Origin: Lonepinella koalarum
GTDB taxonomy: Bacteria > Pseudomonadota > Gammaproteobacteria > Enterobacterales > Pasteurellaceae
Direction of reading: 5' to 3'
NCBI RefSeq assembly: GCF_042926695.1
Contig: NZ_CP170642.1
Location: 806,001-870,000 of the forward strand
Length of the DNA: 64,000 nt
The notes beneath the pieces are model-generated. The model searched no databases. It was given only the letters and a program-made list of their open reading frames with translations, and was not told where the DNA came from. Shown here in pieces: positions 8,156 through 15,960 of this stretch; position 1 is the first letter of the stretch, and each line of letters begins with the position of its first letter. Made by a program: the position numbers and the translations under genes.

Positions 8156-9459
8156 AAATCCTGAATCAAAATCTTAGATCGACGTTGATAATTATAATGT
8201 TCTCGTTTTTCCTGTGGCAGATCTTCTACATTGGCTGCGCTAAATCCACGTTCTTGGAACCAATGAACGGTTCTGGTCGTGAGGACAAATAATTTTTCAA
8301 TACCTAAATTTTTTGCGCGTTTTTGAATGGCTTCTAATATAATATCACCGCGAGAGGAGTTACGATAATCGGGGTGAACAGCGACACAAGCCATTTCTGC
8401 CATTTTTTCCTGTTCGTAAATATTTAATGCGGCACAAGCGATAATGATGCCATCTCGGTCAATAATTGTATATTTTTCAATATCCATTTCCAATTGTTCA
8501 CGAGAACGTTTGACTAAAATACCTTGTTGTTCTAATGGTTGAATAAGTTCTAATAAACTTGGAATATCACGAATGGTCGCCAAGCGAATGTCTTCGGAAT
8601 TTTCCATTGAAAGCTGCGTACCCACACCATCACGGGTAAATAATTCTTGTAGTAATGAACCATCTTCTTCATAACTTAATAAATGTGAACGTTTAACCCC
8701 TGCTCGGCAAACATCAATGGCAGCTTGTAAAAAGCGAGCTTGCGAACTGTGATAGAGATCGTTCTGAATAAACCCTTGCAGGTATCCAACAGCATCTTGC
8801 GGTAATAAATCAGAAATGGTTTGTTGTTGTGGATCTAAAATGCCTTGTGTAGAACAAAAGCCAATCAATTTTTCGGCTTTAATTTTGATAGCGACTTGTG
8901 TGGCAATTTCTTCAAAGGGCAAATTAAAACTTTCCCCCGTAACGGATGGTGCAACAGGTCCGATTAATACAATGGCATCACGTTCTAGTTGTTGTTGAAT
9001 ATTTTCTACTTCAATCCGACGAAGTTTGCCACTTAATAGATAATCCACGCCGTCATCTACACCTATTGGCTGTGCTAGAATAAAGTTACTACTCACCACA
9101 TTGAGCAAAGGGGAGTGCGGGAGACGCATAGAAAGTCTTGAGCTAATATCATAGTTCAGTTTTCCCGCGGCTTGTTTGACTAGATCGAGGGTTTTTTGAT
9201 CAGTAATACGAATATTTTTATGGTATTGTGGTTCAATATGATGTTCAAGTAATAGTTGATTAATTTGCACTCTAGCACCAAAAACAATAACTAATTTAAT
9301 ACCGAGGCTGTGTAGTAATCTTATATCATTGATAATTTTAATGAAATTGTTACTTGCAACAGTATCGCCATCTAGCATAATGACAAAGGTCTTGCCACGA
9401 TGCATGTTAACATAAGGGGTGGATTGACGAAACCAATGGACTAATTCAGTACTGTGCAT
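8143..9459 (-). CDS. argA: Amino-acid N-acetyltransferase (N-acetylglutamate synthase)
   Basis: First enzyme of arginine/ornithine synthesis: acetyl-CoA + glutamate to N-acetylglutamate. The N-terminal amino-acid-kinase-like domain (YVNMHRGKTFVIMLDGD) provides arginine feedback binding. The C-terminal GNAT acetyltransferase domain starts near residue 285 (IRDIPSLLELIQPLE ... ACVAVHPDYRNSSRGD). I start at the ATG at 9459, which has AGAGAAG seven bases upstream and gives 438 residues; E. coli ArgA has 443. An upstream in-frame TTG at 9489 lies inside the ArgR operator and is rejected. Tandem ARG boxes just upstream indicate arginine repression. Confidence 0.96.
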   Translation of the reverse strand: MHSTELVHWFRQSTPYVNMHRGKTFVIMLDGDTVASNNFIKIINDIRLLHSLGIKLVIVFGARVQINQLLLEHHIEPQYHKNIRITDQKTLDLVKQAAGKLNYDISSRLSMRLPHSPLLNVVSSNFILAQPIGVDDGVDYLLSGKLRRIEVENIQQQLERDAIVLIGPVAPSVTGESFNLPFEEIATQVAIKIKAEKLIGFCSTQGILDPQQQTISDLLPQDAVGYLQGFIQNDLYHSSQARFLQAAIDVCRAGVKRSHLLSYEEDGSLLQELFTRDGVGTQLSMENSEDIRLATIRDIPSLLELIQPLEQQGILVKRSREQLEMDIEKYTIIDRDGIIIACAALNIYEQEKMAEMACVAVHPDYRNSSRGDIILEAIQKRAKNLGIEKLFVLTTRTVHWFQERGFSAANVEDLPQEKREHYNYQRRSKILIQDLTLH

Positions 9460-9472
9460 AATAGGGCTTCTC

Positions 9473-9511
9473 TTTAAATATTTATTCAACTATTTTGAAT
9501 TTATATGCATT
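9473..9511. promoter_or_regulatory. Tandem ARG boxes (ArgR operator) for argA
   Basis: Two 18-base boxes resemble the ARG consensus TNTGAATWWWWATTCANW. The box at 9494-9511 (TTTGAATTTATATGCATT) differs at one position. The box at 9473-9490 (TTTAAATATTTATTCAAC) differs at two. Their starts are exactly 21 bases apart, the spacing used by the ArgR hexamer. They lie 14-52 bases upstream of the argA ATG and also upstream of the divergent ornithine decarboxylase. Confidence 0.75.
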
Positions 9512-9570
9512 TGGATAAATATGCAAGTAAAATTTTTATAAGATATTTTATTGCTATCTATGTTATAATT

Positions 9571-9589
9571 GTATTTGATTATCATTATA
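9571..9589. promoter_or_regulatory. Weak Fur-box-like site upstream of ornithine decarboxylase
   Basis: This 19-base stretch (core TTGATTATCATTAT) matches 13 of 19 positions of the Fur consensus, mainly in the right half. It starts two bases after a perfect TATAAT at 9564-9569 that could be the -10 of the decarboxylase gene. The A/T-rich setting makes a chance match possible. Confidence 0.3.
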
Positions 9590-9609
9590 TTTTATAAAGG
9601 GGGAGCATC

Positions 9610-10794
9610 ATGAAAATTAGTCAATATTTTACCCAGCAAAAATGGCAAAAATTATTGCAAGCTGGGGAGCAGAAACAAACACCTTATTTAGTGATTGATT
9701 TGGCTTATATCAAGGAAAAATATGCGGAAATGATTAGCCTGTTTCCGAAAGCCAAAATTCATTATGCCATGAAAGCTAGCCCAGCGGTGGAAGTGGTAAG
9801 TTTACTCGCCGATCTTGGTTCAAACTTCGATTGTGCATCTATTTATGAGTTGGATCGGGTATTAGGCTGTGGGGTGGAGCCTGAGCGTATTTCTTATGGT
9901 AATACCATTAAAAAGCCAGCCCATGTGCAATATGCCTATGAAAAAGGCATTCGTTTATATGCTACGGATTCCAAAGCAGATTTAAAAAATATTGCTCAAT
10001 ATGCACCGGGTTCAAAGATTTTTGTGAGAATTTTGGTGCAAGGCTCGGATACCGCGGAGTGGCCGTTGTCGCGTAAATTTGGTTGTCACCCTGATATGGC
10101 TGTGGATTTGTTAGTGCAAGCCCAAAAATTAGGGTTAGAACCTTACGGTATTTCTTTTCATGTGGGTAGTCAGCAGAAAGATGTGGCAGCGTGGGACGAT
10201 GCTTTGGCGAAAGTCAAATACATGTTTGACTGGATGAAATATGAAGAAGATATTAAGTTGAAAATGATTAACTTGGGCGGTGGTTTTCCGACCAATTATT
10301 TAAGCGAAGTAAACCCGATTAAGATTTATGCGCAAGAAATTCATCGTTATTTACAAGAAGATTATGATGAAGATGAAATGCCTGACATTATTTTGGAGCC
10401 GGGGCGTTCGTTGGTAGGTGGTTCAGGCGTGTTGGTGTCGGAAGTGGTGCTTATTAGTCGCAAATCGCGTACCGATTTAACCCGTTGGGTGTATTTGGAT
10501 GTAGGGTTGTTTGGTGGTTTAATTGAAACCTTGGGGGAAGCTATTAAATACCCGATTTATACGCCAAAAATGGAAACAGAAAACGAGCAAGGCACGGTTA
10601 TTTTAGCTGGACCTACTTGTGATAGTACGGACATTATGTATGAAAATGCTGGCTATAAATTGCCACAAAATTTAGAAGTGGGCGATAAAGTGTATTGGCT
10701 GACCACAGGCGCTTACACGAATTCTTATTCTTCCGTGGAGTTTAATGGTTTTCCACCGTTAACAGTAATTTATACGGATACAGATAAGGAATAA
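9610..10794 (+). CDS. Fold-III PLP-dependent decarboxylase, probable ornithine decarboxylase
   Basis: A 394-residue enzyme of the Orn/DAP/Arg decarboxylase-2 family (alanine-racemase fold). It probably converts ornithine to putrescine. Visible motifs are the PLP lysine K55 in HYAMKAS, the His of SFHVGSQQ, the glycine loop INLGGGFP, E263 in EPGRSLVGG, C337-D338 in GPTCDSTDIM, and YTNSYSSVEFNGF near the end. LDVGLFGGLIETLGEAIKY resembles bacterial ornithine decarboxylases. Lysine or broad specificity cannot be excluded. It is divergent from argA and 2.3 kb from potABCD, so ornithine and polyamine functions cluster here. GGGGGAG precedes the ATG. Confidence 0.82.
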   Translation: MKISQYFTQQKWQKLLQAGEQKQTPYLVIDLAYIKEKYAEMISLFPKAKIHYAMKASPAVEVVSLLADLGSNFDCASIYELDRVLGCGVEPERISYGNTIKKPAHVQYAYEKGIRLYATDSKADLKNIAQYAPGSKIFVRILVQGSDTAEWPLSRKFGCHPDMAVDLLVQAQKLGLEPYGISFHVGSQQKDVAAWDDALAKVKYMFDWMKYEEDIKLKMINLGGGFPTNYLSEVNPIKIYAQEIHRYLQEDYDEDEMPDIILEPGRSLVGGSGVLVSEVVLISRKSRTDLTRWVYLDVGLFGGLIETLGEAIKYPIYTPKMETENEQGTVILAGPTCDSTDIMYENAGYKLPQNLEVGDKVYWLTTGAYTNSYSSVEFNGFPPLTVIYTDTDKE

Positions 10795-10828
10795 CGCACA
10801 AACTACAAAACACGGTGAGAAAAATGAT

Positions 10829-10881
10829 CAGCACCCCAAAAGTTGGACTAACAACTAACGATTAAGGTGCAGATTTTTATG
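10829..10881 (+). mobile_element. Possible IS3/IS150-type end remnant
   Basis: The stretch containing GCACCCCAAAAGTTGGACTA and then AAGGTGCAG and ATG looks like the left end of an IS150-group element, inverted repeat plus leader of the first reading frame. Nothing resembling a transposase follows; the sequence goes straight into the cpdB promoter region. Assigned from remembered pattern only. Confidence 0.4.
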
Positions 10882-10920
10882 ATTTCACTTTGTTAAAAAG
10901 TTTTGGCGATATAAAAATAT

Positions 10921-10934
10921 TTGATATTAATCAC
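10921..10934. promoter_or_regulatory. Candidate FNR site upstream of cpdB
   Basis: TTGATATTAATCAC matches the FNR consensus TTGAT-N4-ATCAA at nine of ten defined positions. It lies 105 bases upstream of the cpdB start. Oxygen-dependent control of cpdB is inferred from this motif alone. Confidence 0.45.
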
Positions 10935-11038
10935 ATTTTTATAAACACATTCTTTTCATTCTACTTTGTTTTTGTAGATTGAACGATTAAATTCAATATT
11001 TTGTAATGTATTTTTATTAAATAAAGAAGGAGTTCAAA

Positions 11039-13021
11039 ATGGATCGAAGACGTTTTCTACAATTATCTAGTTTCTGTGTTTTTGCTCTTAGTAGTGATAA
11101 AGTGCTTTCCGCTGAACAAAGCAAAAATCACAATATGTTTAATTTACGTGTTGTTTCAACTACGGATGTACATGGTTTCTTAACGGATTTTGACTATTAT
11201 AAAGATGCATCTACTGAGAAATTTGGTTTTAGTCGTACCGCAACACTTATTGAGCAAGCTCGTCAAGAAGTGAAAAATAGCGTATTAGTGGATAATGGTG
11301 ATTTAATCCAAGGTAATCCCATTGCGGATTATCAAGCGGCGGTAGGTTATCAAGCAGGCAAGCCTCACCCCTCAGTACAAGTCCTTAATTTGATGAAGTA
11401 TGAAGTGGGAACGTTGGGAAATCATGAGTTTAATTATGGACTTGAGTTTCTGGATAATGTGTTAAAAGAAGCAACGTTTCCGATTATTAATGCCAATGTT
11501 TATGATGTAAAAACCAAACAAAATCGTTATACCCCATACGTTATTCAGGAACGCCAGTTAATTGATGAACAAGGTAATAAACAATCGATAAAAATCGGTT
11601 ATATCGGTTTTGTGCCACCGCAAATTATGGTGTGGGATAAAGCCAATTTAGACGGTAAAGTGTATGTGGAAGATATTAAGCAAACCGCAGAAAAATTTGT
11701 GCCAGAAATGAAAAAAGCAGGGGCGGATCTGGTGATTTGTTTAGCGCATACTGGACCGAGTGATAAAGAATATGTGGTAGGTGAAGAAAATGCCGCTTTT
11801 CATTTAGCTGATGTGAAAGGGATTGATGCTATCGTATTTGGGCATTCTCACGGTTTATTCCCGCATAAATCTTTCCAAACCACCAGTACATTGGTGGATA
11901 TGTTGAATGGTACAGTAAATGGTGTGCCAGAAAATATGTCAGGTTATTGGGGGAACAATATCGGTGTGATTGATTTGCAACTTTATTACCTTAACGGAAA
12001 ATGGGTGGTGAATCATGCCACTGCACATATTCGACCAATTTATGATAATGAGAAAAAAGCGGCTACGGTAGAAAATAAGCCAGAAATCACCGCACTTTTA
12101 CAGCCCGTACATGAAGCAACACGGAAATTTGTGGCACAGCCAATAGGCAAATCGTTAGATGATATGTATAGCTATCTTGCTTTAGTGCAAGATGATCCGA
12201 CCGTGCAAATTGTTAATCAAGCACAAAAAGATTATGTAGAAAACTATATTAAGAGTATTCCTGAATTAAAAGATATTCCCGTGCTTTCTGCGGCGGCACC
12301 GTTTAAAGTTGGTGGACGTAAAAATGATCCCACTTCTTTTGTTGAAGTCGCTAAAGGGGATTTAACCTTCCGTAATGCAGCGGATCTTTATCTTTACCCT
12401 AATATTCTTGCTACACTAAAAGTGAAAGGGCATCATGTTAAAGAATGGCTAGAATGTTCGGCGGGTATGTTTAATCAAATTGATCCGAATAAAACTGAAC
12501 CACAAGGACTAATTAATTGGGAGGGATTTCGTACCTATAATTTTGATGTGATTGACGGATTAAGCTATGAAATTGATGTGACGCAACCAGCTCGTTATAA
12601 CGGTGAATGTGAGTTGATTAATGCCAATAGTGAACGAATTAGAAATCTACAATTTAATGGTAAACCTATTGATTTAGACGCAGATTTCTTAATTGCAAGT
12701 AATAATTATCGTGCTTATAGTGCTAAATTCTCAGGAACGGGTGAAGAATTTGTGGCATTCCTTGCCCCAGATGAAAATCGTCAAGTATTAGCAAATTATA
12801 TTACTAAACAAACCAAGTTACAGGGCGCGATTACACCAACAGCCGATAAAAATTGGCGTTTAGCCAAAATTGAAAGTGATAAACCACTGGATATTCGGTT
12901 TGAAACCTCACCAAGTGAACAGGCAAAAAACTTTATCAAAACGAGATCTGTTTATCCGTTAGTGGATAAAGGCGTTGATGAGGTTGGGTTCGCGATATAT
13001 CAAATTGATTTAACGCAGTGA
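11039..13021 (+). CDS. cpdB: 2',3'-cyclic-nucleotide 2'-phosphodiesterase / 3'-nucleotidase
   Basis: Periplasmic bifunctional enzyme (660 residues) that hydrolyses 2',3'-cyclic nucleotides and 3'-nucleotides for nucleoside salvage. Calcineurin-like metallophosphatase motifs appear in order: TDVHG near residue 42, DNGDLIQG near 80, GNHEFNYG near 125 and GHSHG near 265. The C-terminal 5'-nucleotidase domain carries the nucleotide site (AAAPFKVGGRKNDP; YRAYSAKFSGTGEEF). The signal peptide begins MDRRRFLQLSS, an RR-F-L arrangement resembling a twin-arginine signal. AAGGAG precedes the ATG. A terminator follows. Confidence 0.93.
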   Translation: MDRRRFLQLSSFCVFALSSDKVLSAEQSKNHNMFNLRVVSTTDVHGFLTDFDYYKDASTEKFGFSRTATLIEQARQEVKNSVLVDNGDLIQGNPIADYQAAVGYQAGKPHPSVQVLNLMKYEVGTLGNHEFNYGLEFLDNVLKEATFPIINANVYDVKTKQNRYTPYVIQERQLIDEQGNKQSIKIGYIGFVPPQIMVWDKANLDGKVYVEDIKQTAEKFVPEMKKAGADLVICLAHTGPSDKEYVVGEENAAFHLADVKGIDAIVFGHSHGLFPHKSFQTTSTLVDMLNGTVNGVPENMSGYWGNNIGVIDLQLYYLNGKWVVNHATAHIRPIYDNEKKAATVENKPEITALLQPVHEATRKFVAQPIGKSLDDMYSYLALVQDDPTVQIVNQAQKDYVENYIKSIPELKDIPVLSAAAPFKVGGRKNDPTSFVEVAKGDLTFRNAADLYLYPNILATLKVKGHHVKEWLECSAGMFNQIDPNKTEPQGLINWEGFRTYNFDVIDGLSYEIDVTQPARYNGECELINANSERIRNLQFNGKPIDLDADFLIASNNYRAYSAKFSGTGEEFVAFLAPDENRQVLANYITKQTKLQGAITPTADKNWRLAKIESDKPLDIRFETSPSEQAKNFIKTRSVYPLVDKGVDEVGFAIYQIDLTQ

Positions 13022-13042
13022 TGATGATGTGTTAGAGATGAA

Positions 13043-13066
13043 AAAGGCTTTCATTTGAAAGCCTTT
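13043..13066. terminator. Bidirectional terminator between cpdB and potD
   Basis: AAAGGCTTTCA (13043-13053) and TGAAAGCCTTT (13056-13066) form a perfect 11-base-pair stem. It lies between the convergent cpdB and potD genes and has A/T-rich flanks on both sides. Confidence 0.8.
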
Positions 13067-13081
13067 AATAAGTTTATAATA

Positions 13082-14185
13082 TTATTTCGCTGCTTTTAGC
13101 TCTTGATAATATTTTTCATATAATTCAACTGCTTCGCCAACATCATCTTGCCATACAGATTTTTGTAAAATTTCTGCTGATGGGTAAATTGCTGGATCAT
13201 TAATGATCTCTGCTGGAAGTTTTGCTTTAGCTTTCACGTTAGATGTTGGATAACCAATTTCTAAGGTTAATTGTTCAGCCACTTTTTCACTTAACATATA
13301 GTTAATTAATTTGTGTGCTGCATCTGGGTGTTTTGCATTCGCAGGAATCGCTAAGGTATCAACCCACAATACAGGACCTTCTTTTGGGAACACTAGATCA
13401 ATGGTATCTGGTGATTCTTTTTTGGCAATACGTACTGAACCATTCCATAATTGACCTACTTCCACTTCACCAGAAATGAAAGCATTTGCAGGGTTATCAG
13501 AGTTGAAAGAAAGTACATTGGGACGTAATTTCAATAATTCTTCATAAGCTGCTTTGATTTCATCTGGGTTAGTAGTATTAGGGTTTAAACCTAATTTTTG
13601 TAAAGCAATGTTAAACACTTCACGAGCATCATCTAATAATTGCACTTTACCCGCAAATTCAGGTTTCCATAAATCGCCCCAAGATGTAAAATCAGACCCT
13701 TTGTAGGTTTTGACGTTATACGCAATCCCCGGTGCACCTAATAATTGTGGTAAGGAGTATTTATTGCCTTTATCATAGTCTTTATTTAACCAGTCTGGAT
13801 CAAGTTCAGCAATCACAGGTAATTTGCTGTGATCTAACTCTTTTAACATACCTTCACGAGCCATTTTTGACACAAAGTAGTTTGTCGGAGCAATTACATC
13901 GTAACCATCAGAACCTGCACCTTGTAATTTCACTTTGGCATACATAGTTTCGTTAGATTCAAGGCTTGATACGTTGACTTTGATGCCTGTTTCTTTAGTG
14001 AATTCATCTAATAGACCATCTGGTACATATTCTGTCCAAGTGTAAAGGTTTACCACTTTATCTTCACTTGCTGCTGGGGTTGCCGCAAGGGCTGTAGAAG
14101 TTTCAGTTTTGCTTTCTTTATCGTTACAACCAGTCAAAGCAACAGCAACTAAGCTAGCTGCGAAAAGACCTGCTAATTTTTTCAT
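13082..14185 (-). CDS. potD: Spermidine/putrescine-binding lipoprotein PotD
   Basis: Substrate-binding component (367 residues) of the PotABCD polyamine importer. The N-terminus MKKLAGLFAASLVAVALTGC ends in a lipobox (LTGC), so the mature protein is probably lipid-anchored at Cys20, unlike the soluble PotD of E. coli. The binding domain starts KVVNLYTWTEYVPDGLL, characteristic of the PotD/PotF family, and FNSDNPANAFISGEVEVGQLWNG lines the ligand cleft in family members. A hairpin with a T run separates it from potC upstream, so it may have its own promoter or reduced read-through. Confidence 0.93.
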   Translation of the reverse strand: MKKLAGLFAASLVAVALTGCNDKESKTETSTALAATPAASEDKVVNLYTWTEYVPDGLLDEFTKETGIKVNVSSLESNETMYAKVKLQGAGSDGYDVIAPTNYFVSKMAREGMLKELDHSKLPVIAELDPDWLNKDYDKGNKYSLPQLLGAPGIAYNVKTYKGSDFTSWGDLWKPEFAGKVQLLDDAREVFNIALQKLGLNPNTTNPDEIKAAYEELLKLRPNVLSFNSDNPANAFISGEVEVGQLWNGSVRIAKKESPDTIDLVFPKEGPVLWVDTLAIPANAKHPDAAHKLINYMLSEKVAEQLTLEIGYPTSNVKAKAKLPAEIINDPAIYPSAEILQKSVWQDDVGEAVELYEKYYQELKAAK

Positions 14186-14252
14186 TTAAGATTTTCTCCG
14201 TTGAGAGTAATTAAGAGTATCCGTCTTTTTATTTATTCAAATAGAAAGACAT

Positions 14253-14300
14253 AAAAAAACGCCTGACTTTGGGCTAGGGACTAGCTTTGGGTCGGGCGTT
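14253..14300 (-). terminator. Intercistronic terminator/attenuator between potC and potD
   Basis: On the minus strand, AACGCC and a following CGAC block pair with GTCAGGCGTT, and a second stem GCTAG/CTAGC closes the top, with an internal mismatch loop. A run of T follows directly. It lies in the 141 bases between the potC stop and the potD start and may uncouple expression of binding protein and membrane complex. Confidence 0.65.
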
Positions 14301-14326
14301 ATTCTATGCTGAAATGCTAATTTTGT

Positions 14327-15097
14327 CTAGATTTTCTCTTTCTTATTGATGAACTGACCAATCACAACTAACAATAAAGAAAGCACAATCATAATGGTGG
14401 CTAATGCATTCACTTCTGGGGTTACGCCAGTTTTTACCAAGGAATAGATTTTCAATGGTAAAATTTCATAGCTTGCACCGCTGACGAAAGAAGAAACAAC
14501 CACATCATCTAATGATAATGTGAAACTTAACAACCAGCCTGAGATAATGGCAGGTAACGCTAATGGTAAAATAATTTTACGTAAAATAGTGACTTCACTT
14601 GCACCAAGATCACGAGCTGCTTCAAGCATACGTAAATCGAAACCTTTTAAGCGAGAGAAGACACTGACCACCACATAAGGCAAACAGAACGTAATATGTG
14701 CTAATAATAACGACCAAAAACCTAAGGAAATACCCACCATCATAAATAACGCTAACAATGAAACCGCCATGACAATATCAGGTGACATCATTACTACAAA
14801 TAACATACCGCTCACAGCTTGTTTGCCACGGAATTTATAGCGATATAAGGCAATAGCGGTTAAGCTGCCAATAATGGTAGCAAAAGTTGCGCCGACCACC
14901 GCAATCACCACCGAATGAATCGCTGCTTGAATCAGTGTATCATTGTTAAATAAACGCTCATACCAGTTCCAAGTAAACCCTTTCCAACTTAAACCATAAC
15001 GGTCGCCGTTGAATGAGTTACCGACTAAAATCACGATGGGGATATATAAATAGGCATATACCACCAACATAAAACCACTACGCAGGATACGACCCAT
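14327..15097 (-). CDS. potC: Spermidine/putrescine ABC transporter permease PotC
   Basis: Inner-membrane permease (256 residues, about six membrane segments) of the polyamine importer. The EAA loop reads LEAARDLGASEVTILRKIILPLALP, with the EAA-X3-G pattern that docks onto the PotA ATPase. Its ATG overlaps the potB stop by one base (TAATG), so the two are translationally coupled. The N-terminus GRILRSGFMLVVYAYLYIPI and the length fit the PotC family. Confidence 0.94.
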   Translation of the reverse strand: MGRILRSGFMLVVYAYLYIPIVILVGNSFNGDRYGLSWKGFTWNWYERLFNNDTLIQAAIHSVVIAVVGATFATIIGSLTAIALYRYKFRGKQAVSGMLFVVMMSPDIVMAVSLLALFMMVGISLGFWSLLLAHITFCLPYVVVSVFSRLKGFDLRMLEAARDLGASEVTILRKIILPLALPAIISGWLLSFTLSLDDVVVSSFVSGASYEILPLKIYSLVKTGVTPEVNALATIMIVLSLLLVVIGQFINKKEKI

Positions 15098-15960
15098 TAT
15101 TCTAACTCCACTTTCTTATTCAGTAATTTATTCGCTTTGTAGTAAACGAAAATTAATAATGCCATTAAAATGGTTAAGCCAATACTAATTGCTGAACCAA
15201 ATGGCCAGTTACGCGAAATTAAGAATTCACTCTTAATTACGTTACCTACTAACAAGACTTTCGCCCCGCCTAATAAGTCGGCGACATAGAACATACCCAT
15301 CGCTGGCAACAATACCAATAAACAACCAGAGACAATACCCGGCATGGTTAATGGAATAATGATCTTAATAAAACGCTGTACCGTGTTAGCACCTAAATCT
15401 TTGGCAGCTTCTAATAAACGAAGATCTAATTTTTCAATAGATGAATAGAGTGGCAAAATCATAAAAGGTAATAGCAAATAGACTAAGCCGATGATAACGG
15501 CTACTTCCGTATTAAGAATACGAATAGGTTCGTTAATAATACCAATGGATAATAAGAAGTTATTTAAAATCCCTTTTACCCCAAGAAACACTTTCATGCC
15601 GTAAATACGAATCAGTGAGTTGGTCCAAAATGGTAACACCAGTAGGAATAATAAAAACGGACGGTATTTTTCGTTGATTTTTGTCATGATAAAAGCGAAT
15701 GGATAACCAATCAGCAGACATAAAATCGTAGCAATGCCCGACATATATAAGGAATTCCATACCACGGTGCCATATAATGGCTCAAATAAGCGTGTGTAAT
15801 TCTCGAAAGTAAATGGTAGCGCATAGAAATTGCTGGCATCTTTACTGAGAAAGCTGACAATAAACACCAAGAAATTAGGTGCAAAAACAAAGAAAATAAG
15901 CCAAGCAAAAATAATGCCGACAGTCACTTTCTGGAATTTATTGGTTGTCATTTTCATCAT
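15097..15960 (-). CDS. potB: Spermidine/putrescine ABC transporter permease PotB
   Basis: Second permease of the polyamine importer (287 residues, six predicted membrane segments). The EAA loop LLEAAKDLGANTVQRFIKIIIP faces PotA. It overlaps the end of potA by 23 bases, and three in-frame ATG codons lie at the start (15960, 15957 and 15951). I list the first; the exact one is uncertain by a few residues. The potA-potB-potC order on one strand is the normal operon order. Confidence 0.93.
   Translation of the reverse strand: MMKMTTNKFQKVTVGIIFAWLIFFVFAPNFLVFIVSFLSKDASNFYALPFTFENYTRLFEPLYGTVVWNSLYMSGIATILCLLIGYPFAFIMTKINEKYRPFLLFLLVLPFWTNSLIRIYGMKVFLGVKGILNNFLLSIGIINEPIRILNTEVAVIIGLVYLLLPFMILPLYSSIEKLDLRLLEAAKDLGANTVQRFIKIIIPLTMPGIVSGCLLVLLPAMGMFYVADLLGGAKVLLVGNVIKSEFLISRNWPFGSAISIGLTILMALLIFVYYKANKLLNKKVELE

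Noticed and set aside
9510..9527. A third ARG-box-like sequence (TTTGGATAAATATGCAAG)
   Set aside because: It has three mismatches and starts 16 bases from its neighbour, not the 21 required for ArgR.
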